Below, one piece after another: positions 8,256-16,752 of a stretch of 64,000 nt of DNA. Source of the stretch: Nocardioides sp. BP30 (GTDB lineage Bacteria > Actinomycetota > Actinomycetes > Propionibacteriales > Nocardioidaceae); NCBI RefSeq assembly GCF_029873215.1, contig NZ_CP123620.1:434001-498000 (forward strand), written 5' to 3'. The position numbers and the translations under genes were made by a program. The notes beneath the pieces are model-generated. The model was not told the DNA's origin and did no database searches. It was given only the letters and a program-made list of their open reading frames with translations. Numbering within the stretch: position 1 is the stretch's first letter; each line of letters opens with the position of its first letter.

Positions 8256-9370
8256 CCGCCGCGCTGGTGGTGCTCGGGCTCGCGGCCGGTGTCTGGCTGG
8301 CGCGCGACCTGCGAGCGCTGCCGCGTGACCGCGCCGACCGCGTCGACCGCGTCGACCGCGCGGCTCACCCCGACGTCCGGCCGGTCTCGGTCATCATCCC
8401 GGCCCGGGACGAGGAGGCCTCGCTGCCCGCCGTGCTCCGTGCGGTCGGCGCGCTGAGACCGGCTCCGGGCGAGGTGGTGGTCGTCGACGACGGCTCGCGC
8501 GACCGGACCGCCGAGGTCGCCCGGGCCGGCGGGGCGCGCGTGGTGGCGCCGGGCGAGCCGCCGCCGGGCTGGACCGGCAAGGCGTGGGCCTGCCACGTCG
8601 GCGCCGCCCAGGCCTGCGGTGAGCTGCTCCTCTTCCTCGACGCCGACACCGTGCTCGCGCCGGACGCGCTGAGCGCTCTGCTCGAGGCCCGCGACCGAGC
8701 AGGAGGACTGGTCTCGGTGCAGCCCTTCCACACGGTCAGCCGGCCCTACGAGCAGCTGTCGGCGTACTTCAACGCCGTCAGCGTGCTGGCCAGCGGCTCG
8801 TTCCGGCGCCGTCCCACGGGCCGGGCGATGGCGTTCGGGCCGTGCCTGCTCACCTCGCGCGCCGACTACGAGCGCGCGGGCGGCCATGCCGCCGTGCGGG
8901 GCGAGGTCCTCGACGATGCCCGGCTCGCCCGGGCCTACCAGCAGGCCGGACTGCCGGTGTGGTGCGCGACAGGGGCGCGGGCGGTGACGATGCGCAGCTA
9001 TCCCGGCGGCCTGCGGGAGCTGATCGGCGGCTGGACGAAGAACGTCGCCTCCGGCGCCGCCGACGCACCACCGGGCCCGGCCGTCGCGACGGTGGCCTGG
9101 ATCGGCGTCCACCACGCTGTCGCCGTGGGTGCGGCGACGGCGCTGGTCGACCACGACGGGTGGGAGCCGTGGGCGCTGGCCTGGGTGCTGGTCGCCGGAC
9201 AGCTCGGCTGGCTCCTGCGCCGACTCGGCTCGTTCCGGTGGTGGACGTGGGTGCTCTTCCCCCTGCCGCTCGCCTTCTTCGACCTGGTCTTCGTGCGCTC
9301 GCTGGTGAGCACCGCCCTGCGCCGCTCCGTCCGTTGGCGGGGCCGGGCGGTGCGGGTCGGGGGCGCCTGA
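8240..9370 (+). CDS. Membrane family 2 glycosyltransferase, CrtQ-like
   Basis: A 376-residue GT2 enzyme. It has an N-terminal membrane segment, a GT-A fold with VSVIIPARDEEASLPAVLRA near residue 52 and VVVDDGSRDRTAE near 82, the DAD-type metal site LFLDADTVL near 133, and C-terminal hydrophobic segments from about 275. CrtQ-type enzymes glucosylate carotenoid carboxyl or hydroxyl groups. The start overlaps the P450 by 16 bases. Residues 31-41 (DRADRVDRVDR) come from a 9-base tandem repeat at 8327-8360. Confidence 0.85.
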   Translation: MPPPVTAALVVLGLAAGVWLARDLRALPRDRADRVDRVDRAAHPDVRPVSVIIPARDEEASLPAVLRAVGALRPAPGEVVVVDDGSRDRTAEVARAGGARVVAPGEPPPGWTGKAWACHVGAAQACGELLLFLDADTVLAPDALSALLEARDRAGGLVSVQPFHTVSRPYEQLSAYFNAVSVLASGSFRRRPTGRAMAFGPCLLTSRADYERAGGHAAVRGEVLDDARLARAYQQAGLPVWCATGARAVTMRSYPGGLRELIGGWTKNVASGAADAPPGPAVATVAWIGVHHAVAVGAATALVDHDGWEPWALAWVLVAGQLGWLLRRLGSFRWWTWVLFPLPLAFFDLVFVRSLVSTALRRSVRWRGRAVRVGGA

Positions 9371-9852
9371 TGCTCCGGCTGCTCATGCCCGAGGCCGTCA
9401 CCGTCGCCGTCGACGTGCTCGCGTGGGGCGCGTTCCACAGCCTGACCGGCCTGGCCGCCCACCGGCTCGGCGCGGCCCGGCTCGCCCACGACGGCCAGCT
9501 GTTGCGGATCCGGCGCTTCGAGGAGGGCGGCGGCTGGTATCGCCGACGGCTGCACATCCATCGCTGGAAGGACCGGCTGCCCGAGGCGGGCGGCCTGTTC
9601 GGCGGGGTGAGCAAGCGCCACCTGCCGACGTACGACGTGGAGGGCCTCGCCCTGTTCGCGCGCGAGACGCGCCGTGCCGAGCTGGCGCACCTGTGGGCGA
9701 TGGCCTGCGGGCCCCTCTTCGTGCTCTGGAACCCCCCGCTCGCCTCCGCCCTGCTCATCGCCTACGGCGTGCTGGTCAACCTGCCCTTCATCGTCATCCA
9801 GCGCTACAACCGCGCCCGGATCCAGGCGCTCGCGACTCGGGTGGTGCGATGA
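9370..9852 (+). CDS. CrtO-like carotenoid glycoside acyltransferase
   Basis: A 160-residue membrane protein. It carries the features I associate with the staphyloxanthin acyltransferase CrtO: HRWKDRLPEAGGLFGG near residue 64, a RETRRAELAH segment near 98, LWNPP near 119, and NLPFIVIQRYNRARIQ near 137. CrtO attaches a fatty acyl group to the sugar of a carotenoid glycoside. Directly following a CrtQ-like enzyme, it completes a glycosyl-ester tailoring pair. Its ATG shares one base with the previous stop. Confidence 0.82.
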   Translation: MLRLLMPEAVTVAVDVLAWGAFHSLTGLAAHRLGAARLAHDGQLLRIRRFEEGGGWYRRRLHIHRWKDRLPEAGGLFGGVSKRHLPTYDVEGLALFARETRRAELAHLWAMACGPLFVLWNPPLASALLIAYGVLVNLPFIVIQRYNRARIQALATRVVR

Positions 9853-10691
9853 CCGGTCGCGACTCGAGGCACGGACCGGTCGCCCAACTGCTGATCGCGT
9901 GGTCGCCGCTGAGCGCGATCCTCGTGCTCTACGCCGTCGCCCAGTGGATCAGCGCGCCGTTGGCCGGGCGCACGCACGCCGGCGGTGCCAACCGCCTCGG
10001 CTTCGCGCTGCACACGTCCGGTCCTCGGCGGATCGACGAGGCGGTGTTCGGCGTGCTCCCCTCGGCCTGGCTGCAGCGGCACCTCGTCGACGGCTCCACG
10101 CACTGGTACGACGCCGTCGCCGCCCTCGTCTACGCGACCCACTTCGTCTCCATCCCGCTGGTCACCGCGTTCGTGTGGTTCCGGGCGCGCGATCGGTTCG
10201 CCGCCTGGCTGGTGTCGGTGCTGGGCCTCACCCTGATCGGGGTCACCGGCTACGTCGTCTACCCGGCCGCCCCGCCCTGGCTGGGCTCCCCGCACGTGGA
10301 GCGGATCTCCCGGCTCGGTTGGCACTACCTCCAGCTGGACCCGATCGCCCGGGTGAGCGCCATCGGCCAGGGCGACAGCAATCCGGTGGCGGCCATGCCG
10401 TCCCTGCACGCCGGCGCGGCGCTGCTCGTCTCCGGCTTCCTGTGGCCGCTGGCGCACCGCTGGTGGCGTCCCGTCCTCGCGCTCTACGTCGTTCTGATGG
10501 CGCTGACCCTGGTCTACACGGGCGAGCACTACGCCGTGGACGTCGTGGCAGGCTGGGCGACGGCAGCCGCCGGGCTCGCCGCCGGGGCGAGCGTCGGGCG
10601 CCTGCGTCATCGCAGGCCACCACCTGCCGCCGCGCGCCACGACGAGTCCCGGCCTCCCCCCGGCGCCCGATCCGAGGAGTCGCGGGCCTGA
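9849..10691 (+). CDS. PAP2-superfamily membrane protein (inositol phosphorylceramide synthase-like)
   Basis: A 280-residue protein with about six membrane segments and PAP2 active-site motifs: PSLHAGAAL near residue 181 (catalytic His) and GEHYAVDVVAGW near 223. This group includes lipid phosphatases and phosphoinositol/phosphoglycan transferases. It ends the carotenoid operon with a four-base overlap, so a role in placing or recycling lipid carriers for the carotenoid ester is possible, but no function is proven. The C-terminal tail is Arg/Pro-rich and probably disordered. Confidence 0.8.
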   Translation: MTGRDSRHGPVAQLLIAWSPLSAILVLYAVAQWISAPLAGRTHAGGANRLGFALHTSGPRRIDEAVFGVLPSAWLQRHLVDGSTHWYDAVAALVYATHFVSIPLVTAFVWFRARDRFAAWLVSVLGLTLIGVTGYVVYPAAPPWLGSPHVERISRLGWHYLQLDPIARVSAIGQGDSNPVAAMPSLHAGAALLVSGFLWPLAHRWWRPVLALYVVLMALTLVYTGEHYAVDVVAGWATAAAGLAAGASVGRLRHRRPPPAAARHDESRPPPGARSEESRA

Positions 10692-10817
10692 CCCCCACCG
10701 GGCCGCGGCGCGTGGGGGGACGGTCTACCCAAGATGGGGTGTCCCGCGCGGTGTCCCGGGCCTCCGGAGCCGGCGGATCGCACACTCCGAAGCAGGTACG
10801 GGTGCTGGGGGGACGCG

Positions 10818-11645
10818 ATGCGATCGATCGTCATCACCGCTGTGACACTGCTGGCGACGCTGCCGGCGACGGTGCTGGGAACGGTCCTGGTCGCCGCATC
10901 GGATGCCGTACCGGCAGCGGCCGCCGGCACGAGCGGACCCGCTGTCACCGCCGGCGCCTCGGCAGGCTCGGCGGACGGGGCGCAGGCAGTGGACGAGCCG
11001 GTGATCCGGACGGTGACGTTCCTCGGAACGACCCACCGGACCCGCGGCGGCCGACGCTGCGTGCTGAGCGTGAGCGGCTACGTCGCCGGCGAGCACGGCC
11101 ACCGGATGCGGGTCCGGCTCGGTTGGTCGGGTGACCGGACCGTCGGCGCGGCGTGGACCCACGGGAACCGCTTCGCCGTCGTCGCGACCACGCCCTGCCG
11201 TCCCGGTCTGCTCGTGCCGCGCGTCCGCGGCCGTGGCAGTGGGGTGGCCGTCGGGGTCAGCCCCTCGTCCCGAGGCCGTGCGTGGACCTCCGCGCTCGGC
11301 CCGACCGTCACGCTGAGCACCGCCGTCCCCGGTCCCGAGGGCCCGTACGCCGCCGGCACCGCCCCGGCGAGCTGCCCGAACACCCGCTACGCCCCCGGCC
11401 AGCGCTTCCTGATCCTCGACGGACGCACCGGCGTGACGCTGGCGCGCGGCGCCCTCGGCCGGTGCACGATGGCACCGGTCCCGCCGACCTGCCGGCCCGC
11501 ACCCGCCTGTGCGGCACCGACGGTCCGCCCCAGCTACGCCGTCGTACCGGACCGGCCCCTTCCGCGGGCTGCCGCGTCGTACGTCGTCAGGATCGGCTCG
11601 GCCTCGTTCCCGATCCCCCAGGCGGCCGGCGCGAGCCGATCGTGA
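10818..11645 (+). CDS. Secreted protein of unknown function
   Basis: A 275-residue protein not matched to a known family. A signal peptide is clear: MRSIVITAVTLLATLPATV is followed by a hydrophobic run and an AAAAG cleavage region near residue 36. An Ala/Gly-rich spacer follows, then a probable beta-rich domain from residue 60 with several Cys residues, including a PPTCRPAPAC segment near 226, suggesting extracellular disulphides. ATG 10818 was chosen because it begins the signal peptide; the open frame extends upstream to 10734. It stands alone after the carotenoid operon. Confidence 0.7.
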   Translation: MRSIVITAVTLLATLPATVLGTVLVAASDAVPAAAAGTSGPAVTAGASAGSADGAQAVDEPVIRTVTFLGTTHRTRGGRRCVLSVSGYVAGEHGHRMRVRLGWSGDRTVGAAWTHGNRFAVVATTPCRPGLLVPRVRGRGSGVAVGVSPSSRGRAWTSALGPTVTLSTAVPGPEGPYAAGTAPASCPNTRYAPGQRFLILDGRTGVTLARGALGRCTMAPVPPTCRPAPACAAPTVRPSYAVVPDRPLPRAAASYVVRIGSASFPIPQAAGASRS

Positions 11646-11718
11646 GCGGCGCGTCTCGGGCGTGTTCAGAGCGTGTAAACAGCTCGTGAAACGGTCCGGT
11701 GGGAGCGCGATCGGCGCC

Positions 11719-11724
11719 TAGCCT
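11719..11724 (+). promoter_or_regulatory. Leaderless-type -10 box (TAGCCT)
   Basis: TAGCCT lies six bases before the GTG at 11731, with no ribosome site between. This spacing implies transcription starts at or next to the start codon. Confidence 0.5.
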
Positions 11725-11730
11725 CGGCGC

Positions 11731-13098
11731 GTGACCTCCTCCGCCTCCCCACCGATCCGCAGCCTCATCCGGGGTCGGTGGGTGATGGCGCCCGAGCCCA
11801 TCCGGGACGGCGCGGTCCTGGTCGAGGGCGATCGCATCCTCGCCGTCGGGACCTACGCCGAGCTGGCCGCAGCCCATCCCGACGCGACAGTGCACGGGGG
11901 CAGTCACGACATCGTCTCGCCCGGGTTCGTCAACACCCACGGGCACTTCTCCGAGGGGCTCGTCACCGGCATCGCCAGCGACCTGACGCTGTGGGAGTGG
12001 ATCCACGACCTGATCAACCCGCTGCGGCCGTTCTACACCCCCGACATCGCCTACGTCGGCACGGCCGTCGCGGGCATCCAGATGCTGCGCTCGGGCGTGA
12101 CCACGGCCAACGACATGTTCGTCTGCGACCCCGGCACCGGTGCACCGATCACGCCGCACGTGGTCCGCGCCCTCGACGACCTGGGCCTGCGCGGCGTGGT
12201 CTCCTTCGGTGCCGGCGACCAGCGGCCCGGCGCCTGCGCGGAGGCGGAGTTCGAGGAGCACGAGGCGCTGCGGGAGGCCGCGGCCGCGTCCCGGCTCTCG
12301 ACGTTCCGGGTGGGCGTGGGCGCGCTGGGGCTGCAGAGCGACGCCATGTTCGCCCGCACGATCACCTACGCCGTCGACGGCGGCCACGGGGTGCACATGC
12401 ACGTCCAGGAGATCCGCGAGGAGGTCACCGCCACCCACCAGCGGACCGGCCGGACGGTGGTCGGTCACTGCGCGCACGAAGGCCTCTTCGCCGCGCCGAC
12501 TCTGGCCGCGCACTGCGTCTGGATGGACCGCGACGACCGTCGGCTGATGGCCGAGCACCGGGTCGGCGTCGCCCACAACCCGGTGGCCAACGGCATCCTC
12601 GCCTCCGGCATCGCGCCTGTAGCGGAGCTGCGCGCGCTGGGCGTCGATGTCGGCATCGGTGTCGACGGGGCGGCCTCCAACGACAGCCAGGACTACCTGC
12701 AGGCGATCAAGACGGCTGCGCTGCTGGCGCGACTGCGCGACCTGCAGGCCACCGCGATGCACGCCCGCGAGGCGTTCGAGATGGCCACCATCGGCGGCGC
12801 GCGAGCGTTGCGGATGGAGGAGAGCATCGGCTCGCTCGAGGTGGGCAAGCTGGCCGACATCGTGGTCCTCGACGGCGACGGGCCGACGCTGGCCAACGTG
12901 CACGACCCCTATCAGGCGGTGGTCTTCGTGGCCGGCAGCCGGGAGGTCAAGGAGGTCTGGGTCGGCGGCGCGCCCAGTGTGGTCGGCGGTGAGGTCGTGA
13001 CGGTCGACGTCGCCGAGATCACCCAGCGGTCGCGACCGCTCGCCGCCGAGCTGGTGACCCGGGCGGGGCTCGGACGGATGTCGGTGCTGGCGGGGTGA
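11731..13098 (+). CDS. Aminohydrolase of the 8-oxoguanine / chlorohydrolase (SsnA-TrzN) group
   Basis: A 455-residue metal-dependent amidohydrolase with an intact active site. NTHGHFSEG near residue 69 supplies the two barrel-start His ligands, GVHMHVQEI near 220 the strand-5 His, GHCAHEG/AHCVWMD near 246-265 the next His, and GIGVDGAASND near 307 the catalytic Asp. The family deaminates or dechlorinates purine-like and triazine-like rings. It faces the degenerate paralogue at 13109 and borders the purine region, so a purine or related base is the likely substrate. GTG 11731 follows the -10 hexamer directly. Confidence 0.82.
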   Translation: MTSSASPPIRSLIRGRWVMAPEPIRDGAVLVEGDRILAVGTYAELAAAHPDATVHGGSHDIVSPGFVNTHGHFSEGLVTGIASDLTLWEWIHDLINPLRPFYTPDIAYVGTAVAGIQMLRSGVTTANDMFVCDPGTGAPITPHVVRALDDLGLRGVVSFGAGDQRPGACAEAEFEEHEALREAAAASRLSTFRVGVGALGLQSDAMFARTITYAVDGGHGVHMHVQEIREEVTATHQRTGRTVVGHCAHEGLFAAPTLAAHCVWMDRDDRRLMAEHRVGVAHNPVANGILASGIAPVAELRALGVDVGIGVDGAASNDSQDYLQAIKTAALLARLRDLQATAMHAREAFEMATIGGARALRMEESIGSLEVGKLADIVVLDGDGPTLANVHDPYQAVVFVAGSREVKEVWVGGAPSVVGGEVVTVDVAEITQRSRPLAAELVTRAGLGRMSVLAG

Positions 13099-13108
13099 GC
13101 CTGGGCGC

Positions 13109-14416
13109 TCACGCCACCGGCGTACGCCTCAGCCGCTCGCGCAGCCGCGCCACCAGCTCCCGCTCCTCGACCAGGGTCAGCCGGTAGTCGCGCACCACCA
13201 CGCGGCCGCCGACGATCACGTGCCGCGGGCGGCGGCCGGGGGAGCCCCACAGCAGACCCGCGACCGGGTCGGCGATGCCGGCGTCGGCGACGCCCGAGAC
13301 GTCCCAGACGCATGCGTCGCCCGCCGTACCCGCGCCGAGGTGGCCGAGGTCGGCGCGGCCGAGCCCGGCGGCCGAGCCCGACGTCGCCATCGCCAGGACG
13401 CTGCGCGCCGGCAGCTGCGGTCCCACCAGCCCGCAGACCTGCATCGCCAGCCGGGCATCCGCGAGCAGGTGCCCCGCGTCGTTGCTGCCGCCGCCGCTGG
13501 TGCCCAGCCCGACCGCGACGCCCGCCTCCAGCAGCCTGGCCACCGGTGCCACGCCCCATCCCATCGGCACGTCGCAGCCCGGAGCGTGGGTAGCACTCAC
13601 CCCGGCCGCCGCGAGCCGCTCGATCTCCGCGTCGGTGACGTCGCACAGGTGCGCGATCGTCACGCCCGGCTCCAGCCAGCCCCATTCCTCCAGGAGGTCC
13701 AGTGGTCGGCGGCCGTAGCGCTCCAGGGCGATGGCGGTGTCGACCTGCTCGTTGGCCTGCGTACGCCGACGCAGCCCGTGCCTGGTTGCCACCTCCCGCA
13801 GCGCGGTGAAGGTCTCCCGGCTGTCGGAGTGCACTCCCGCCGGCCCGACCGCCACCTGCAGCATGCCGTCGGAGGTGACCCCGCCGGAGGGCCCGTCGGC
13901 GGGCACCAGGGCTGTGAGGATCGCCTCCGCCGAGGCGGCTGCCCAGGCGGGGTCGTCCCGGGCCGAGCCGCGGACGAAGACCAGCCGCTGGCCGATGCTG
14001 CGCACGGACGCGGCGGTGGCGGCGGCCAGCTCGACGGTGTCCGCCACCGGCGCCCCGTGCGGCCAGTTGAGGTGATGGTCGGCCACCGTCGTGACACCGC
14101 AGAGCAGCCCCTCGGCAGCGCCGACGGCCGCGGCGAGGGCATACATCTCCGGATCGTGGCCGGCGCGGGCGTACGCCGCCGCCATCACCGGCAGCCAGTC
14201 GCGCATCGGCACCCCGCGCGTCCCCGGCAACGTGCGGAAGGCGCTCTGCAGCAGGTGGTGGTGGGCGTTGACCAGGCCGGGGGTGATCACGCAACCGGCG
14301 ACGTCGAGCGTCTCGTCGAGCGCTCCGTCCGGGCCGGCCAGCACGAGGTCGCCCGTGCGCTCGGGGCCGTGCCCGACGACGGCGACGGCGCCGGTGAGGG
14401 TGAGCGTGCCGCTCAC
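13109..14416 (-). CDS. 8-oxoguanine-deaminase-like amidohydrolase with altered metal site
   Basis: A 435-residue paralogue of the COG0402 deaminases. The first His motif is present (NAHHHLLQS near residue 50), as are the strand-6 His (TIAHLCDVTDAEI near 254) and THAPG near 275. Two key positions are changed. The usual HxHxxE on strand 5 reads RTQANE near 217, and the usual catalytic-Asp motif GxGxDGxxSND reads GLGTSGGGSND near 302, with Ser in place of Asp. It may be inactive, use different chemistry or have a non-catalytic role. It overlaps the upstream reductase by four bases, so the two are co-translated. Confidence 0.8.
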   Translation of the reverse strand: MSGTLTLTGAVAVVGHGPERTGDLVLAGPDGALDETLDVAGCVITPGLVNAHHHLLQSAFRTLPGTRGVPMRDWLPVMAAAYARAGHDPEMYALAAAVGAAEGLLCGVTTVADHHLNWPHGAPVADTVELAAATAASVRSIGQRLVFVRGSARDDPAWAAASAEAILTALVPADGPSGGVTSDGMLQVAVGPAGVHSDSRETFTALREVATRHGLRRRTQANEQVDTAIALERYGRRPLDLLEEWGWLEPGVTIAHLCDVTDAEIERLAAAGVSATHAPGCDVPMGWGVAPVARLLEAGVAVGLGTSGGGSNDAGHLLADARLAMQVCGLVGPQLPARSVLAMATSGSAAGLGRADLGHLGAGTAGDACVWDVSGVADAGIADPVAGLLWGSPGRRPRHVIVGGRVVVRDYRLTLVEERELVARLRERLRRTPVA

Positions 14417-15354
14417 AGGTCCAGCACCAGTCGCGGCGAGATAGCGCGCGAGACGCAGATCATCAGCGTCCGGTTGTCGGCCTGCTCCTGGGGCGTCAGC
14501 ACCGAGTCGCGATGGTCGGCCTCACCCTCCAGCAGGGGCGTCTCGCAGGTGCCGCAGGTCCCCTCGCGGCACGAGGAGAGCACCAGCATCCCGGCCTCCT
14601 CGCAGACCTCCAGGATCGACCGGTCCGGCGGCACGGTGAGCAGCTGGCCGCCGACCTCGACCTCGAAGGCGACCTCCTCGTGGGCGGCCACGGCCTTCGG
14701 CACGAATCGCTCGAAGCGCACCGACCCTGCCGGCGCGTCGGCGCTCAGCTGCTCGACCGCCTCGATCAGCCGCGCCGGGCCGCAGCAGTAGATCGTCCGG
14801 CCCGCCGCACGCGCCTCGTCGAGCACCGCCGCGAGCTCCAGCCGGCGCTCGGTGGCGGGATAGGCCGCGACGCGGTCGCCGTACCGCTCCTCGAGCTCGG
14901 CCAGGTAGGCCATCGCCGTCCGCCGCCGACCGGCGTAGACCAGCGACCAGGACAGGCCCGCCTCCTCGGCGGCGGCGATCATCGACAGCAGCGGGGTGAT
15001 GCCGATGCCTCCGGCCACGAACAGCGCGGGTCGATCGGCGTCGAAGACGAAGTGGTGGCGCGGCACCCTGGCCGCCACCGCCGCGCCGACGGCGAGCCCG
15101 TCGTGCACGTACGCCGACCCGCCACGGCCGGCCGGCTCGCGCAGCACCGCCACCGTCCAGGCGGCGGCGTCCCGCGCCCCGCACAGGGAGTACTGCCGCT
15201 CCGTGCCGTCGGGCAGGACCAGGTCGATGTGGGCGCCGGGCTCCCATCCGGGCAGCGCCGAGCCGTCCGTCGACACGAGCCGCAGCTCGACGACGTCGTT
15301 GGCCACGTCGCGGCGCGCCGCTACGCGCAGGGGGATCAGGTGGTCCGGATTCAT
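14413..15354 (-). CDS. PDR/VanB-type ferredoxin-NAD(P)H reductase
   Basis: A 313-residue three-domain reductase. It has a flavin-binding barrel with RQYSLCG near residue 54, a NAD-binding domain starting at VAGGIGITPLLSMI near 115, and a C-terminal plant-type [2Fe-2S] domain with SSCREGTCGTCET near 261 and a final ICVS Cys near 300. Such proteins pass electrons from NAD(P)H to a Rieske-type oxygenase, but no oxygenase gene is nearby. I chose ATG 15354 over TTG 15363 because a TAGGTT -10 hexamer lies seven bases upstream of it. Confidence 0.87.
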   Translation of the reverse strand: MNPDHLIPLRVAARRDVANDVVELRLVSTDGSALPGWEPGAHIDLVLPDGTERQYSLCGARDAAAWTVAVLREPAGRGGSAYVHDGLAVGAAVAARVPRHHFVFDADRPALFVAGGIGITPLLSMIAAAEEAGLSWSLVYAGRRRTAMAYLAELEERYGDRVAAYPATERRLELAAVLDEARAAGRTIYCCGPARLIEAVEQLSADAPAGSVRFERFVPKAVAAHEEVAFEVEVGGQLLTVPPDRSILEVCEEAGMLVLSSCREGTCGTCETPLLEGEADHRDSVLTPQEQADNRTLMICVSRAISPRLVLDL

Positions 15355-15361
15355 GGCCGTC

Positions 15362-15386
15362 AACCTAGCCCTGGAACGAACGTCTC
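15362..15386 (-). promoter_or_regulatory. Leaderless promoter with shared purine-region operator
   Basis: Read on the minus strand, GAGACGTTCGTTCC (15373-15386) is followed five bases later by the -10 hexamer TAGGTT (15362-15367) and then ATG seven bases on. The 14-mer matches sites at 15493, 32553 and 35211. CTG precedes it here and at two of the other sites. Confidence 0.6.
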
Positions 15387-15492
15387 AGGACCGCTCGGCG
15401 GGTGCTCACGCGGGGGCGACGAGCGAAATTCAGACGCCGGTAACACGCGGCCCTCACCCGAAATATTGCCCGGCCCTGCTCTTTACACCGAG

Positions 15493-15513
15493 GAAACGAG
15501 CGTTTCGTACGTT
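15493..15513 (+). promoter_or_regulatory. Leaderless promoter with perfect operator palindrome
   Basis: GAAACGAGCGTTTC (15493-15506) is an inverted repeat with six-base arms and a two-base centre. One base later comes the -10 hexamer TACGTT (15508-15513), then six bases to ATG 15520. A repressor bound here would cover the spacer between -35 and -10. It should control the operon 15520-22654. Confidence 0.65.
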
Positions 15514-15519
15514 CCTTCC

Positions 15520-16752
15520 ATGACCTCGCTTCCGAGCTCCGTGACGCTGCTGCGGCACGCCACCCTCGTCGACGGCGGACGCCACGACGTGGTGCTCGAC
15601 GAGGGTGTCGTCGTCGCCGTGACGGCCGCCGGGAGCGTGCCGGTCACCGACCCGGAGACGACCCTCGACCTGGACGGGTGGCTGCTGCTCACCGCCCCGG
15701 CCGAGCCGCACGCGCACCTGGACAAGGCGCTCAGCTTCGACCTGATCGACCCGCCGTACGGCGACCTCGGCTCGGCGATCCTCTCCTGGACGACGTACGC
15801 GGCCACGATGAGCCTCGAGTCGATCGTCGAGCGGGCGCGCACCCAGGCACTGGCCATGCTCGCCAACGGCATCACCGCCATCCGCACCCACGTCGACGTC
15901 CACCCGGGTGCACCCACCCGCGGCCTCGAGGCGCTCGGCCGGGTGCGCGAGGAGCTGGCCGGCCTGATCGACATCGAGCTGGTGGCGCTGTGCAGCACCC
16001 AGGCCGGCGACGCCGACATCGAGGCGGCCCTCGACGCCGGGGTCGACCTCGTCGGTGGTGCGCCGCACCTGGCCGAGGACCCGGTCGCGGAGGTCGAGCG
16101 GCTGGTCGGGTTCGCCGCTCGCCGCGGCCTCGGCATGGACCTGCACACCGACGAGAGCCTCGACGGCCCCGTCACCCTGGACACCTACGCGCTGGCGGTC
16201 CGCGGGCTGCGCCGGGACCGGCAGTACTCCGCCGGGCACTGCGTCCGGCTGGGCAGCATGCCGCGCGAGGAGCTTTTCCGGATCATCGGCGAGGTCCGCG
16301 CCTCGGATATCGGCGTGATAGCGAACCCGATCACGAACCTCTACCTGCAGGGCTGGGAGCACCCCACCCGTACGCCGCGGGGCCTGACGGCGCTGCGCGA
16401 CCTGATCGATGCCGGCGTGCGCGTCGCGGCCGGTGCCGACAACGTGCGCGACCCGTTCAACCCGGTCGGCCGCAGCTGCGCGTTCGAGACGGCCTCGCTG
16501 CTGATCAGCGCGGGCCACCTCAGCCCGGTCGAGGCCTGGCACCTGGTCAGCGACGGCGCCCGCTCGGTGATGGGACTGCCGGCAGCGGGACCCCGCGTCG
16601 GTGCCCGGGCCGAGCTGCTGGCCGTCCGCGCCGGCAACCTGCTCGATGCGATCGCCAACGCTCCGGCGGACCGCATCGTCCTCCACGACGGCCGCGTGGT
16701 CGCCCGATCCGAGCTGCGCCGCAGCATCGCCGTACCGGCGTTCTCCGCCTGA
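15520..16752 (+). CDS. Cytosine-deaminase-like amidohydrolase
   Basis: A 410-residue amidohydrolase closest in pattern to CodA-type deaminases. Motifs are EPHAHLDKA near residue 63, MDLHTDES near 207, AGHCVRLGSM near 239, and GADNVRDPFNPVG near 305, which resembles the GHDxxxDPxxPxG site of cytosine deaminase. Likely substrates are cytosine, a methylated pyrimidine, creatinine or a related ring. As first gene of an operon with an ABC importer, it probably acts on the imported compound. ATG 15520 lies six bases after the -10 hexamer. Confidence 0.82.
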   Translation: MTSLPSSVTLLRHATLVDGGRHDVVLDEGVVVAVTAAGSVPVTDPETTLDLDGWLLLTAPAEPHAHLDKALSFDLIDPPYGDLGSAILSWTTYAATMSLESIVERARTQALAMLANGITAIRTHVDVHPGAPTRGLEALGRVREELAGLIDIELVALCSTQAGDADIEAALDAGVDLVGGAPHLAEDPVAEVERLVGFAARRGLGMDLHTDESLDGPVTLDTYALAVRGLRRDRQYSAGHCVRLGSMPREELFRIIGEVRASDIGVIANPITNLYLQGWEHPTRTPRGLTALRDLIDAGVRVAAGADNVRDPFNPVGRSCAFETASLLISAGHLSPVEAWHLVSDGARSVMGLPAAGPRVGARAELLAVRAGNLLDAIANAPADRIVLHDGRVVARSELRRSIAVPAFSA

